Shown: positions 1 through 9,039 of the stretch, one piece after another
How positions within the stretch are numbered: position 1 is the first letter of the stretch
Layout: each line of letters opens with the position of its first letter
NCBI RefSeq assembly: GCF_902141855.1
Contig: NZ_CABFVH010000005.1
Location: forward strand, 150,978 to 214,977
Source: Methylobacterium dankookense
Lineage (GTDB): Bacteria > Pseudomonadota > Alphaproteobacteria > Rhizobiales > Beijerinckiaceae
DNA: 64,000 nucleotides
Direction of reading: 5' to 3'
The notes under the pieces: model-generated
What the model saw: only the letters and a program-made list of their open reading frames with translations
Told to the model about the DNA's origin: nothing
Database searches by the model: none
Made by a program: the position numbers and the translations under genes

Positions 1-2
1 CG

Positions 3-647
3 GCCGGGGCCCGGCTCGCGGTGGATTCCACCGCCGCCTCGCCGGTCCATACACGGCCGCTGGCCCTTGGCGCCGACCTCGTGATGCATTCGGGCACCAA
101 GATCCTGAACGGCCACTCGGACGTGGTGGCGGGTGTGCTCGCCGCGCGCGAGGCCGACGCGTTCTGGGCCCGGATCGGCGCGCTCCGCGCGAGCGGCGGC
201 GCCATCCTCGGCCCGTTCGAGGCCTATCTCCTCACGCGCTCGCTGCGCACGCTGCATCTGCGCGCCGGCGCCCAGGCCGCGGGCGCGCTGGAGCTGGCGA
301 CGCGGCTGAGCACCCATCCCCACGTGGCGCACGTGCTCTATCCGGGGCTCGCCGACGATCCCGGCCATGCGGTGGCGGCGCGCCAGATGGAGGGCGGCTT
401 CGGCTACATGCTCTCGATCCGGGTCGCGGGCGGCGAGGCGGCGGCGATCGCCACCGCCGCGCGGGTGCGCCTGTGGAAGCGGGCGACCTCGCTCGGCGGC
501 GTCGAGAGCCTGATCGAGCACCGCGCCTCGGTGGAGGGGCCGGGCACGCCCTGCCCGACGGACCTGCTGCGCCTCTCCACCGGCATCGAGGACCCGGCCG
601 ACCTCTACGTCGACCTCGACGCGGCGCTCCGGGCGGCGCATGGATGA
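3..647 (+). CDS. Cys/Met-metabolism PLP-dependent enzyme (cystathionine gamma-synthase/beta-lyase type), 5'-truncated
   Basis: The reading frame is open from the window edge, so the N-terminal part lies outside. What remains carries the PLP-lysine signature of the trans-sulfuration family (DLVMHSGTKILNGHSD, the K of SGTK being the Schiff-base lysine), followed by the C-terminal subdomain with the family arginine (LLRLSTGIEDPADL), which binds the substrate carboxylate. These enzymes are cytosolic and act on cystathionine, homocysteine or methionine. Whether this one is a synthase, beta-lyase or gamma-lyase cannot be decided from the fragment. It converges on the permease gene, with a family C hairpin repeat between them. 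Confidence 0.85.
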   Translation, partial: AGARLAVDSTAASPVHTRPLALGADLVMHSGTKILNGHSDVVAGVLAAREADAFWARIGALRASGGAILGPFEAYLLTRSLRTLHLRAGAQAAGALELATRLSTHPHVAHVLYPGLADDPGHAVAARQMEGGFGYMLSIRVAGGEAAAIATAARVRLWKRATSLGGVESLIEHRASVEGPGTPCPTDLLRLSTGIEDPADLYVDLDAALRAAHG

Positions 648-669
648 GGGGAGCCGTGATCGTCGATCT

Positions 670-720
670 CCAGGGCTCCGCCCTGGACCCGCGAGAGGGC
701 TGAGCCCTCTCGACACCCTG
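670..720 (+). repeat. Family C double-hairpin repeat, copy 1
   Basis: Two adjacent palindromes, CCAGGGCTCCGCCCTGG (670-686) and GAGAGGGCTGAGCCCTCTC (693-711), are followed by GACACCCTGGAC. The same two-hairpin layout recurs near 18973, 37628 (opposite strand), 40988 and, more diverged, 63593. This copy lies between two convergent genes, where it could act as a bidirectional terminator, although no U-tract follows. Confidence 0.75.
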
Positions 721-727
721 GACGGCC

Positions 728-2467
728 TCAGCCGATTCTCCGATCCCGCCGGCCCGGCGCATCGACCCGGAGCAGCAGCGCCACCGGGATCAGCCCGACG
801 AGCACGATGAGCAGCGCGGCGACGGTGCCGTCCTCGTAGGTGCCGCGGGCGGCCTCGCCGTAGAGGTGGGTCGCCAGCGTCTCGACGTTGAGGGGCCGCA
901 GCAGCAGCGTCGCCGGCAATTCCTTGGCGCAATCGACGAAGACGAGGAGCGCGCCGCTGAGAACGGCCGGCCAGGCCAGGGGGAGCTGCACCCGCGCCAG
1001 CGTCCCGAAGGGGCCGCGTCCGAGGAGGCGGCTCGCATCCGGCAGGGTCGCGGGGAGCCGCGCCAGCCCCGCCTCGCTGGTGCCCACCGCGATGCCGAGG
1101 AAGCGCACGAGATAGGCGGTGACGAGGGCGCCGCCGGTGCCGAGCCCGATCAGCGCCGGGGCCGCGCCGAACAGGGCCCGGGACGCCTCGGTGAGGGCCC
1201 CGTCGGCGAGGGCCAGCGGGCCGAGCAGCCCGATGGCGAGGATCGTGCCCGGCAGCGCGTAGCCGAGGCCGGCGAGCCGGATCAGGGCCGGGCCCCAGCT
1301 CCGGTAGGCGAGCAGCCGCGGGCTCGCCGCCACGAGGAAGCCGATGGCGCCCGCGATCAGCGTGGCGATGCCGGCATAGAGCACGGTGCTGGCGATCTCG
1401 GCCGGCAGGGTCGCGGGGATGCCGGTGCGGGCGATCCGCGCGACCGCGCCCGTGGCGAGGAAACCCGCCGGGACCAGGAAGCCCGCCGCCACCGGCACGA
1501 GCCCGAGCGCCAGCGCGAGCAGGCCGGCGCGGCGCCCGAGCCGGACCCGCGCCATCCGGCGCGGGCGCTGGGCCGTGCCCGCGAAGCTGCGGCCCCGGCG
1601 CGCCCGGCGCTCGGCGGCGACCAGCAGCATGACGAGGGCCAGCATCACCAGGGCGATCTGCGCGGCGCCGGCGAGGTCGGAGCGGTTGATCCAGGTGGCG
1701 TAGACCTGCACCGTCAGGGTGCGCACGCCGAGGAACTCGGCCGCGCCGATGTCGTTCAGCGCCTCCATCAGGGCGAGGCTCGCGCCGAGCACGATGGCGG
1801 GCCGCGCGAGCGGCAGGGCGACGCGGGCGAAGGTGGCGAGCGGCCGGCCGCCGAGCGTCCGGGCCGCCTCCATGAGGTTGGCCGCCTGCATCCGGAACAG
1901 CGCCCGGGTCGGCAGGTAGACGTAGGGGTAGAGCACGAAGCCGAGGAGCAGGATGCAGCCCGGCAGCGAGCGGATCTCCGGGAAGGCGAGGTCGCGCGGG
2001 CGCGTCAGGCCGAGGAGGCCGCGCAGGGTCGATTGCACCGGCCCGAGCGGGTGCAGCAGGTCGAGATAGGCGTAAGCCACGATGTAGGTCGGCACCGCGA
2101 GCGGCAGGAGCAGGCCGATCTCGAGGAGGCGCCGTCCGGGAAACTCGTAGGCCGCCACCAGCCAGGCGGCACCGGTGCCGATCACCGTCACCATCAGCCC
2201 GACGCCGAGGAGGAGCGCCCCGGTCTGCCAGAGGGCCTGCGGCAGCACGTAGGCCATCAGGTGCGGCCAGAGCTCGCCCGTGCCCTGGAGGGCGGACAGC
2301 GCCAGCGAGACCAGCGGGCTCAGAACCAGGGCGACGACGAGCAGGATGGCGAGCGCGCAGGCCCCGGCCCCGATCCGCGGTGCGAGGCGTGATGCGAGAC
2401 GTGGCGCGAGGCGCGTGCCGAACCCCGCCCCGGCCGGGTGACCGGCGTGCAGACTGGCGTTCGACAC
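728..2467 (-). CDS. Iron(III)-type ABC transporter permease, fused two-module (FbpB-like)
   Basis: A 579-residue inner-membrane protein with about twelve hydrophobic segments forming two tandem permease modules. Each has a cytoplasmic coupling (EAA-like) loop: [20 protein letters not shown] in the first half and [20 protein letters not shown] in the second. This fused layout is typical of Fe(III) importers of the Fbp/Sfu/Fut group. The GTG start at 2467 was chosen because GGGGGAAG lies just upstream and earlier in-frame codons run into dapB on the other strand. No binding protein or ATPase adjoins it. Plausible partners lie about 21 kb away at 23269-25449. It is divergent from dapB. Confidence 0.87.
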   Translation of the reverse strand: MSNASLHAGHPAGAGFGTRLAPRLASRLAPRIGAGACALAILLVVALVLSPLVSLALSALQGTGELWPHLMAYVLPQALWQTGALLLGVGLMVTVIGTGAAWLVAAYEFPGRRLLEIGLLLPLAVPTYIVAYAYLDLLHPLGPVQSTLRGLLGLTRPRDLAFPEIRSLPGCILLLGFVLYPYVYLPTRALFRMQAANLMEAARTLGGRPLATFARVALPLARPAIVLGASLALMEALNDIGAAEFLGVRTLTVQVYATWINRSDLAGAAQIALVMLALVMLLVAAERRARRGRSFAGTAQRPRRMARVRLGRRAGLLALALGLVPVAAGFLVPAGFLATGAVARIARTGIPATLPAEIASTVLYAGIATLIAGAIGFLVAASPRLLAYRSWGPALIRLAGLGYALPGTILAIGLLGPLALADGALTEASRALFGAAPALIGLGTGGALVTAYLVRFLGIAVGTSEAGLARLPATLPDASRLLGRGPFGTLARVQLPLAWPAVLSGALLVFVDCAKELPATLLLRPLNVETLATHLYGEAARGTYEDGTVAALLIVLVGLIPVALLLRVDAPGRRDRRIG

Positions 2468-2596
2468 CCTGCGCTTCCCCCTTCGCGGAATCCGGCCCGG
2501 GCCGGCGGCCGAGCCGCCGGCTGCTTGGCAGCCCCGGGCGGAGCCTGTAACCCCACATCCGGCCAGAGGAAACCGGACACCGGGGAATTCCGACAG

Positions 2597-3394
2597 ATGC
2601 GACTCGTGGTGGTCGGCGCCGGCGGGCGCATGGGACGGATGCTGATCCGCGCGGCGGCGCAGGCCGAGGGCTGTACCCTGACCGGCGCGATCGAGCGGGA
2701 AGGCGCGGACGTGCTCGGGCAGGATGCCGGCGTGCTCGCGGGGCTCCAGCCGCTCGGCGTGCCCGTCACCGACGACCCGCTCGCGGCGTTTGCCGCCACC
2801 GACGGCGTGCTCGACTTCACGGCCCCGGCCGCGACCGTGTTCTACGCCGAGCTCGCGGCCCAGGCCCGCATCGTCCACGTGGTCGGCACGACGGGCCTGT
2901 CAGAGGACGACCTCGCCAAGCTGCGCGCGGCCGCCTACCACGCCCGCATCGTGCGCTCGGGCAACATGTCGCTCGGCGTCAACCTCGTGGCCGAGCTGGT
3001 GCGCCGGGTCGCGGCCTCGCTCGGGGCCGATTTCGACATCGAGATCCTGGAGATGCACCACCGGCACAAGGTGGACGCGCCCTCGGGCACCGCCCTGCTG
3101 CTCGGCGAGGCGGCGGCGGCGGGGCGGGGCGTCGACCTCGCCGAGGCCCGCGTCTCGACGCGCGACGGCCATACCGGCGCGCGCCGCCCGGGCGATATCG
3201 GCTTCGCCACCCTGCGCGGCGGCAGCGTGGTGGGCGACCACAGCGTGATCTTCGCCGGCCCCTCCGAGCGCATCACCATCAGCCACCACGCCGAGGATCG
3301 GGCGCTCTTCGCCTCCGGCGCGGTCAAGGCGGCGCTCTGGGCCTATCCGAAGCCGCCGGGCCTCTACGGCATGACAGACGTGCTCGGGCTGTAA
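2597..3394 (+). CDS. dapB: 4-hydroxy-tetrahydrodipicolinate reductase
   Basis: 265 residues, the normal family length. It catalyses NAD(P)H-dependent reduction in the diaminopimelate/lysine pathway, supplying peptidoglycan and protein synthesis. An N-terminal Rossmann motif GAGGRMG (residues 7-13) binds the nucleotide. The signature [13 protein letters not shown] contains the catalytic histidine/lysine and substrate-binding residues, and VVGTTG and SGNMSLGVN are also present. The gene is divergent from the permease and is followed by gpmA after about 100 bp, so the two may be co-transcribed. Confidence 0.97.
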   Translation: MRLVVVGAGGRMGRMLIRAAAQAEGCTLTGAIEREGADVLGQDAGVLAGLQPLGVPVTDDPLAAFAATDGVLDFTAPAATVFYAELAAQARIVHVVGTTGLSEDDLAKLRAAAYHARIVRSGNMSLGVNLVAELVRRVAASLGADFDIEILEMHHRHKVDAPSGTALLLGEAAAAGRGVDLAEARVSTRDGHTGARRPGDIGFATLRGGSVVGDHSVIFAGPSERITISHHAEDRALFASGAVKAALWAYPKPPGLYGMTDVLGL

Positions 3395-3497
3395 GCTCGG
3401 CCTTTTCCCGGCTTGGGGGCGGGGCACCGGCTCTGCTAGACGCCCTGGCATCGAAGCCGGGCTTGGCCCGGCGGCATCTCAAGGATCGGACCCCTCG

Positions 3498-4130
3498 ATG
3501 GAGCGCCTGCTCGTCCTCGCTCGCCACGGCCAGAGCGAGTGGAACCTCAAGAACCTGTTCACCGGCTGGCGCAACCCGGACCTGACCGCGCTCGGCGTCG
3601 AGGAGGCCCGCAAGGCCGGGCGCTGGCTGAAGAGCGAGGGCTACGGCTTCGACGTGGCCTTCACCTCGAGCCTCGGCCGGGCGCAGCGCACCTGCGCGCT
3701 GATGCTCGGGGAGATGGACCTCTCCGACATCGAGACGATCCGCTCGGAGGCCCTGAACGAGCGCGACTACGGCGAGCTGTCGGGCCTCAACAAGGACGAT
3801 GCCCGCGAGCGCTGGGGCGCCGAGCAGGTCCATCTCTGGCGCCGCTCCTACGACGTGCCGCCGCCCGGCGGCGAGAGCCTGAAGGACACCGCCGCCCGCG
3901 TGCTGCCCTACTACATCGAGCGCATCCTGCCCCGCGTGATGGCCGGCGACCGGGTGCTGGTGGCGGCCCACGGCAACTCCCTGCGCGCGCTCGTGATGGT
4001 GCTCGATCACATGACGACCCAGACCATCGCGGGGCTGGAGATCGCCACCGGCGTGCCGCTGGTCTACCGGCTCAAGGCCGACACCACGGTGCTGACCAAG
4101 TCGGTGCTGGAGCGGGACATCGACGTCTGA
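3498..4130 (+). CDS. gpmA: 2,3-bisphosphoglycerate-dependent phosphoglycerate mutase
   Basis: 210 residues, the short alphaproteobacterial form. It interconverts 3- and 2-phosphoglycerate in glycolysis/gluconeogenesis. [10 protein letters not shown] holds the phospho-accepting histidine. [12 protein letters not shown] carries the catalytic glutamate, and [11 protein letters not shown] the second active-site histidine. These place it in the histidine phosphatase superfamily and specifically with GpmA. Its stop overlaps the most plausible start of the following alkB-like gene. Confidence 0.96.
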   Translation: MERLLVLARHGQSEWNLKNLFTGWRNPDLTALGVEEARKAGRWLKSEGYGFDVAFTSSLGRAQRTCALMLGEMDLSDIETIRSEALNERDYGELSGLNKDDARERWGAEQVHLWRRSYDVPPPGGESLKDTAARVLPYYIERILPRVMAGDRVLVAAHGNSLRALVMVLDHMTTQTIAGLEIATGVPLVYRLKADTTVLTKSVLERDIDV

Positions 4131-4792
4131 GCGGGCCCGTCGAACTCGCGCCGGGGCTGATCCACCGCCCCGGCTGGCTCGATGCCGCGGCGCGGGCCGC
4201 CCTCGCCGATGAGGTCGCGGCGGTGCTCGCCGCCGCGCCGCCCTTCGTGCCGCGCATGCCGCGCACGGACAAGCCCTTCTCGGTGCGGATGTCGAATGCC
4301 GGGCCGCTCGGCTGGGTCTCGGACGCGCGCGGCTACCGCTACCAGCCGGACCATCCCGAGACCGGCGCACCCTGGCCGCCCCTGCCGCCGACCGTATTGC
4401 GCGCCTGGGCCGAGCTCGCCGGCTACCCGCACCCGCCGGAAGCCTGCCTGATCAACCTCTACGCGCCGGACGCGCGGATGGGCCTGCACCAGGACCGGGA
4501 CGAGGCCGACCTCGCCGCCCCCGTGGTCTCGCTGTCGCTCGGCGCCCCGGCCCTGTTCCGCTACGGCGGGACCCGGCGGGGCGACCCGACCCGCTCGGTG
4601 CGGCTTCAGCCGGGCGACGCCCTGGTGCTCGGCGGCGCCTCGCGGCTCGCCTTCCACGGCATCGACCGCATCCTGCCGGACGCGGACCTGCTCGCGCCCG
4701 AGGAGGCGCTGCCGGGCCTCGCCCAGGGCTGGCGCTGCAACCTCACCGCGCGCCGGGTCAATCTTCCGGCCTCCGGAAAGCCATCTTCCTGA
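4127..4792 (+). CDS. alkB: AlkB-type 2-oxoglutarate/Fe(II)-dependent dioxygenase
   Basis: A roughly 220-residue protein of the AlkB DNA/RNA alkylation-repair family, which oxidatively removes methyl groups from 1-meA and 3-meC. Visible features are [12 protein letters not shown], the substrate-lid region; [19 protein letters not shown], holding the HxD iron ligands; FHGIDRI, the distal histidine; and [11 protein letters not shown], the 2-oxoglutarate-binding arginines. The start is uncertain. No ATG or GTG lies near the expected N-terminus, so I used the in-frame CTG overlapping the gpmA stop. A start farther upstream inside gpmA is possible. A second alkylation-repair gene lies at 38230. Confidence 0.88.
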   Translation: MSGPVELAPGLIHRPGWLDAAARAALADEVAAVLAAAPPFVPRMPRTDKPFSVRMSNAGPLGWVSDARGYRYQPDHPETGAPWPPLPPTVLRAWAELAGYPHPPEACLINLYAPDARMGLHQDRDEADLAAPVVSLSLGAPALFRYGGTRRGDPTRSVRLQPGDALVLGGASRLAFHGIDRILPDADLLAPEEALPGLAQGWRCNLTARRVNLPASGKPSS

Positions 4793-4832
4793 CGCGCTGA
4801 TCGGCCGGCATCCGGGCGGGGGAGCGAGGACG

Positions 4833-5771
4833 ATGGTCAAGCCGGATCCCGGCCGACGCGAGAGCGCCGCGGCACAGTGGCCACCGATCGCCCGCTTCAT
4901 CGAAGTCGAGGATCGCCTCGGCCGCACCATCGCCCGCGGCCGGATCCGCGGCGCCGCCTACGAGTTCCTGCGCTTCGGCGTGAAGCAAGGCTGGGCCTGC
5001 CTGTTCGGCGGCCTGCTCCTCGCCCTCCTGATCGCCACGCGCCTGTTCTGGCCGGCGCAGGCGCCGATCCATCGCTACGACGCCCTCTTCACCGCCGCAA
5101 TCGCGATCCAGATCGTCCTGCTCGCCACCCGCATGGAGACTTGGGCGGAGGCCCGGGTGATCCTGATCTTCCACGCGATCGGGACACTGATGGAGATCCA
5201 CAAGACCGCCATCGGGGCCTGGGTCTATCCCGAGCCGGGCGTGCTGCGGATCGGCGGCGTCCCGCTGTTCACGGGCTTCATGTACGCCGCGGTCGGCAGC
5301 TACCTTGCGCGGGTCTGGCGCCTGTTCGACTTTCGCTTCACGCGCCATCCCGGTCTCGGGGCTCTCTCGGCCCTATCGGTGGCGATCTACCTCAACTTCA
5401 TCACCAATGCGTCCGGCTACGATCTGCGAACCGGGTTGATGACGGTCGCCGCGATCCTGTTCGCCCCGACGCTCGTCCACTTCAAGGCCTGGCGCCGGCA
5501 CCGCTCCATGCCGCTTCTGCTCGGTCTCGGCCTCGTCGCCCTGTTCATCTGGTTAGCCGAGAACATCGGCACGTTCACCGGCACATGGCTCTACCCGAAT
5601 CAGATGGCGCGCTGGACGCCGGTCTCGTTCGCCAAGCTCTCGTCTTGGTTCCTGCTGATGATCGTCTCCTACACGCTGGTCGCGCGGGTGAACGGCATCG
5701 CGCCGCCGGAGGCCGGCGAGGCGCGGGCGGCCGAGGCGGGAGCGGCACGGGCGCGTGAGGGCGGCGCCTGA
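4833..5771 (+). CDS. DUF817 family integral membrane protein
   Basis: 312 residues with about eight hydrophobic helices. Conserved DUF817 landmarks are visible: FLRFGVKQGWACLFGG, the HRYD loop, GAWVYPEPGVLRIGGVPLF, GFMYAAVGSYLARVWRLFDF and LAENIGTFTGTWLYP. The biochemical function of the family is not known to me. The C-terminus is Ala/Glu/Arg-rich. Its stop codon overlaps the start of the next membrane-protein gene (TGATG), so the two are probably translationally coupled. Confidence 0.85.
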   Translation: MVKPDPGRRESAAAQWPPIARFIEVEDRLGRTIARGRIRGAAYEFLRFGVKQGWACLFGGLLLALLIATRLFWPAQAPIHRYDALFTAAIAIQIVLLATRMETWAEARVILIFHAIGTLMEIHKTAIGAWVYPEPGVLRIGGVPLFTGFMYAAVGSYLARVWRLFDFRFTRHPGLGALSALSVAIYLNFITNASGYDLRTGLMTVAAILFAPTLVHFKAWRRHRSMPLLLGLGLVALFIWLAENIGTFTGTWLYPNQMARWTPVSFAKLSSWFLLMIVSYTLVARVNGIAPPEAGEARAAEAGAARAREGGA

Positions 5772-6175
5772 TGCGGTGGCAAGCGCTCGGCCTCGTGGCC
5801 CTGGTCGTCGGCGCCGGGCTCCTGCTGCGGCTGGTGCCCTGGGGGCTGCCTCTTGCCGTGCACCATTACGGCGGCGGCTTCCTATGGGGGATGATGCTGT
5901 ACCTGCTCGCCCTGGCCCTGCGCCCGCGCGGCCGGGGCAGGGCCGCCTGTCTCGTCGCTGCCGCGACCACGGCCTTCCTGATCGAGCTGAGCCGGCTGAT
6001 CCGCACGCCGGATCTCGATGCCTTCCGGGCAACGCTGGCGGGCCAACTCCTGCTCGGCCGCATCTTCTCGGTCTGGAACCTCCTGGCCTACGCAGTGGGC
6101 ATCGGCGCCGCCGCGGCCCTGACGGCGCAGCGGCCCAGACCTCCCTGGCGTCCCAAGGGCCGGTCCGCCGCTTGA
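5771..6175 (+). CDS. DUF2809 family small membrane protein
   Basis: 134 residues with four predicted membrane helices. The pattern LLRLVP...HYGGGFLWGMMLY...FLIELSRL...TPDLDAFRATLAGQLLLGRIFSVWNLLAY is typical of DUF2809. No function is established. It shares one base with the stop of the upstream DUF817 gene, implying a two-gene unit, possibly extending back to alkB (40 bp upstream of DUF817). Confidence 0.82.
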   Translation: MRWQALGLVALVVGAGLLLRLVPWGLPLAVHHYGGGFLWGMMLYLLALALRPRGRGRAACLVAAATTAFLIELSRLIRTPDLDAFRATLAGQLLLGRIFSVWNLLAYAVGIGAAAALTAQRPRPPWRPKGRSAA

Positions 6176-6252
6176 CTCTGGCCAGCGGCGGACCGACCCA
6201 CTAGCGGCAACGGGGGTTCGCACGGCAACCCCGATCCGAAGAGTCAGGTTCG

Positions 6253-7218
6253 ATGCGGTTGCGACACATCACGCGGGGTCTGGGCATCGTCGGGCTGGTC
6301 GTGGCGCTGTCGGCGCCGACCGGCGTGCTGCGGGCGGCCGAGACGGTCTACCCGCCGGGCTCGCGCTTCGGCTTCGAGCCGCCCGGCGACATGGTGCCTT
6401 CCCGCCGCTTCACCGGCTTCGAGCGGCGCGAGGGCGGGGCCACCGTCTCCGTGGTGGAATTGCCGTCGAGCGCCTTCGCGGAGCTCGTCACCAGCTTCAC
6501 CGACGCCAACCTGCTGAGCCAGGGCCTCGCGGTGGAGAAGCGCGAGCCGCTGAAGATCGGTGAGGCCGAGGCGATGCTCTACAGCGGCGAGCAGCCCGCC
6601 GATGCGAGCGCGGGCACCCCGGCCGTGCGCAAGCTTCTGCTGCTCGTCGGCGATCCGACCGTCACCGGGCTGATCGTCGCGCAGTTCCTGCCCGATGCCG
6701 AGACCGAGACGACCATGCGCGCCCTGCTCGCCGGCCTGAAGGTGCGGCCGGCGCTCAGCCTCACCCAGCAGGTCGAGGCGCTGCCCTTCCGCATCACCGA
6801 TTCGGCGGGTTTCCGGCCGGTGCGGGTGCTGGCGGGCAACTCGGTGCTGCTGACCGCCGGCCCGAAGGACCAGATGCTCAACATGGAGCAGCCGATCCTG
6901 GTCCTGGCTCAGGCGGTGCAGCAGCCGCCGGCTGCCGAGCAGCGCGACGCCTTCGCCCGCGCGGCGCTCTACGCCAACCAGACCATGAAGGATTTCGTGA
7001 TCGAGCGGGCCCAGAGCTACCGGCAGAACGGCATCGACTGGCACGAGATCGTGGCCCGTGCCGTCGACGTGCCGACGAACAAGCCGGTGGTGGTGGCCCA
7101 GACCATCCGCTTCGCCCCCGACGGCTACCTGCGCGCCGTCGGCGTGGTGCGCGAGGATCAGCGCGGCGAGACGCTCTCCAAGTTCCGCGAGGTGGTCGAC
7201 AGCGTGCAGGTGAGGTGA
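6253..7218 (+). CDS. Exported protein of unknown function
   Basis: 321 residues beginning with a Sec-type signal peptide (hydrophobic residues about 9-27, ending near LRAAETV). The mature part is soluble, with no cysteine pairs or catalytic motif that I recognise. It has two similar alternating halves that each run from a PxGxxFGFEPPGD- or PFRITDSAGFRPV-like strand to a VxxxLxxVxxR end, which suggests an internal duplication. It is probably periplasmic. The gene stands alone and is followed by a perfect inverted repeat (family A). Confidence 0.75.
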   Translation: MRLRHITRGLGIVGLVVALSAPTGVLRAAETVYPPGSRFGFEPPGDMVPSRRFTGFERREGGATVSVVELPSSAFAELVTSFTDANLLSQGLAVEKREPLKIGEAEAMLYSGEQPADASAGTPAVRKLLLLVGDPTVTGLIVAQFLPDAETETTMRALLAGLKVRPALSLTQQVEALPFRITDSAGFRPVRVLAGNSVLLTAGPKDQMLNMEQPILVLAQAVQQPPAAEQRDAFARAALYANQTMKDFVIERAQSYRQNGIDWHEIVARAVDVPTNKPVVVAQTIRFAPDGYLRAVGVVREDQRGETLSKFREVVDSVQVR

Positions 7219-7230
7219 CCGGACGCGTCT

Positions 7231-7333
7231 AGAGCCGTTCCCGATCGCATTGCGATCGGGAACGGCTCTAAGTCCTTGTTTTGACGCACTCTCTTTCGCC
7301 GAACCGGCAACCACTTCCACGGAAAATGCTCGA
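7231..7333 (+). repeat. Family A palindromic repeat, copy 1
   Basis: It starts with a perfect 19-bp inverted repeat (arms 7231-7249 and 7251-7269, one-base centre), followed by AAGTCCTTGTTTTGACGCA, the conserved CGCCGAACCGG block, and a degenerate tail ending CTCGAG. Related copies lie at 23082 and 25798. The stem followed by a T-rich run could terminate transcription of the upstream gene. Confidence 0.85.
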
Positions 7334-7488
7334 GCTTCTCCACCCGGGCTCTCGGAGAGGGCGCGTCCTCTCGGGGACCCGGAGCCCGTCTCCCGACCGG
7401 GATTCCCGGATGCACCTGCGGTGCCCCGAAACGGGAAAGGGCGGACCGGTCTCCCGGTCCGCCCGATCTTCGTGGCCGTCGTCGGGGA

Positions 7489-8781
7489 TCAGTGGCCGGC
7501 GGCGACCGGGTTCAGCACGCCGTTGCTGGCATGGTGCCGCTTCAGCATCGGCCGCAGCATGGTGATGGCGAGCGTCGCGGCGACGAGGTCCAGGGCCGCC
7601 ACCGTGTAGAGCACCGTCGCCCAGGTGCCGGTCGCCTGCATCAGCAGGTTGCCGACCGGGACGAACAGGGCGGCCAAGCCCTTGGCGCAGTAGAGCACGC
7701 CGTAGATCTTGCCGATGTGCTTCGAGCCGAAGGTGTCCGCGGCGGTGGCGCTGAAGAGGGAGTACACCTCGCCCCAGGCCAGGAACACGATGCCCGACAG
7801 GATCACGAAGGCCCAGGGGTTCGAGCCGAAGTAGCCCAGCGCCACGATGCCGATGCCCTCCATCGAGAAGGCGATGAACATCGTCTTCTCGCGGCCGATC
7901 TTGTCCGAGACCCAGCCGAAGAGGGGCCGCGAGATGCCGTTCATGATGCGGTCGAGCATCAGGGCGAAGGGCAGCGCCGCCATGGCGAAGAAGTACAGGT
8001 TGACCTGGAAGTTCTTCACGCCGAGGTCCTGCGCGATCACGCCGAGCTGGGCCACCGCCATCAGGCCGCCGGTCACCGTGCAGGTGAACATCAGCAGCAT
8101 CACCCAGAAGACCGGCGTGGAGAGCGCCTCCTGCAGGGTGTAGTCGCGCCGGCTCTGCAGCACGGTGCTCGAGAACTTGATCTCGCCCTTGCCCGGGCCG
8201 CGCATGAAGATCGCCGCCAGGATGATGATCGAGCCCTGGATCAGGCCGAAGGTGAAGAACGCCTGCGCGTAGCTGCCGGCATCGATCATCTTGGCGATCG
8301 GCAGGATGGTCAGGGCCGAGCCCGCGCCGTAGCCGCCGGCCGTCAGGCCCACCGCGAGGCCGCGCCGATCGGGGAACCACTTGAGCGCATTGTTGATGCA
8401 GGTGGCGTAGACGCAGCCGACGCCGATGCCGCCGATCACCGCGCCGAGATAGAAGCCCCAGATGGAGCCGGCGTAGGAGTTGGTGACCCAGGCGAGGCCG
8501 GTCATCAGGCCGCCGAACATCACGACCTTGCTCGGGCCGTACTTGTCGATGAAGTAACCCTCGATCGGGGTCAGCCAGGTCTGAACGATGACGAAGATCG
8601 TGAACGCGACCTGGATCGCGGCGCGGTCCCAGCCGAAGGTCTTCTGAATCTCGGGCACGAACAGCGTCCAGGCGTACTGGATGTTCGCGGCGGCCACCAT
8701 ACAGATGACGCCGAGGCCGAGTTGAAGCCAGCGTCCTGTCGCGGGTTTGGCCTCGCTGCGTATCGCGGCTGAGGATGTCAT
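7489..8781 (-). CDS. MFS transporter, oxalate/formate antiporter (OxlT) family
   Basis: 430 residues with twelve predicted membrane helices. Family features include an N-terminal GLGVICMVAAANIQYAWTLF, FIDKYGPSKVVMFGG, CINNALKWFPDRRGLAVG and FGWVSDKIGREKTMF. By homology it exchanges oxalate for formate across the inner membrane, or a related monocarboxylate, a role that would fit a methylotroph. The ATG at 8781 was chosen over upstream ATGs because AAGGAGA lies eight bases upstream. The leader contains a promoter-like sequence and a short inverted repeat. No frc/oxc oxalate genes are in the window, so the substrate is inferred. Confidence 0.85.
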   Translation of the reverse strand: MTSSAAIRSEAKPATGRWLQLGLGVICMVAAANIQYAWTLFVPEIQKTFGWDRAAIQVAFTIFVIVQTWLTPIEGYFIDKYGPSKVVMFGGLMTGLAWVTNSYAGSIWGFYLGAVIGGIGVGCVYATCINNALKWFPDRRGLAVGLTAGGYGAGSALTILPIAKMIDAGSYAQAFFTFGLIQGSIIILAAIFMRGPGKGEIKFSSTVLQSRRDYTLQEALSTPVFWVMLLMFTCTVTGGLMAVAQLGVIAQDLGVKNFQVNLYFFAMAALPFALMLDRIMNGISRPLFGWVSDKIGREKTMFIAFSMEGIGIVALGYFGSNPWAFVILSGIVFLAWGEVYSLFSATAADTFGSKHIGKIYGVLYCAKGLAALFVPVGNLLMQATGTWATVLYTVAALDLVAATLAITMLRPMLKRHHASNGVLNPVAAGH

Positions 8782-8821
8782 GGGCGTCTCCTTCTCCCTT
8801 GCCGGCAGCGAGTTGGTGCGC

Positions 8822-8836
8822 GATCTTCGAAAGATC
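8822..8836. promoter_or_regulatory. Short inverted repeat in the antiporter leader
   Basis: GATCTTCGAAAGATC is a perfect dyad (arms GATCTT/AAGATC) located 41-55 bp upstream of the antiporter ATG and downstream of the proposed promoter. It could be an operator or a leader hairpin. The assignment is inference. Confidence 0.35.
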
Positions 8837-8909
8837 ACGCACGCCTCCGGTCGATGCTTTCCCACGCCCGGCATAGCTCAGCCATGAGCCTGCCGGATCG
8901 CTGGTATGC

Positions 8910-8938
8910 AGTATTTGTAATGACAGGGGAGTTTGCAA
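8910..8938 (-). promoter_or_regulatory. Candidate sigma-70-like promoter of the antiporter gene
   Basis: On the minus strand, TTGCAA (8938-8933) and AATACT (8915-8910) are separated by 17 bp, inside the one AT-rich stretch of this intergenic region (about 8905-9005). Each hexamer matches four of six consensus bases. Confidence 0.3.
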
Positions 8939-9039
8939 TCGGAATTTTCTTGCAGAACACGCACGAAATTTTTGCGCGTCGGCCAGAATTTCCGGGATTA
9001 AAGGATCCGCCTATACGTGCAGGACGTCGCGCAGAGCCG

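Noticed and set aside
866..2392. 508-residue open frame antisense to the iron permease
   Set aside because: It is an opposite-strand GC-frame shadow with Arg/Gln/Glu-biased low-complexity translation and no domain; the permease frame has clear membrane helices and motifs.
7492..8772. 426-residue frame antisense to the antiporter
   Set aside because: Composition is dominated by His/Arg/Gln/Glu; the opposite strand encodes a recognisable 12-helix transporter with a good ribosome site.
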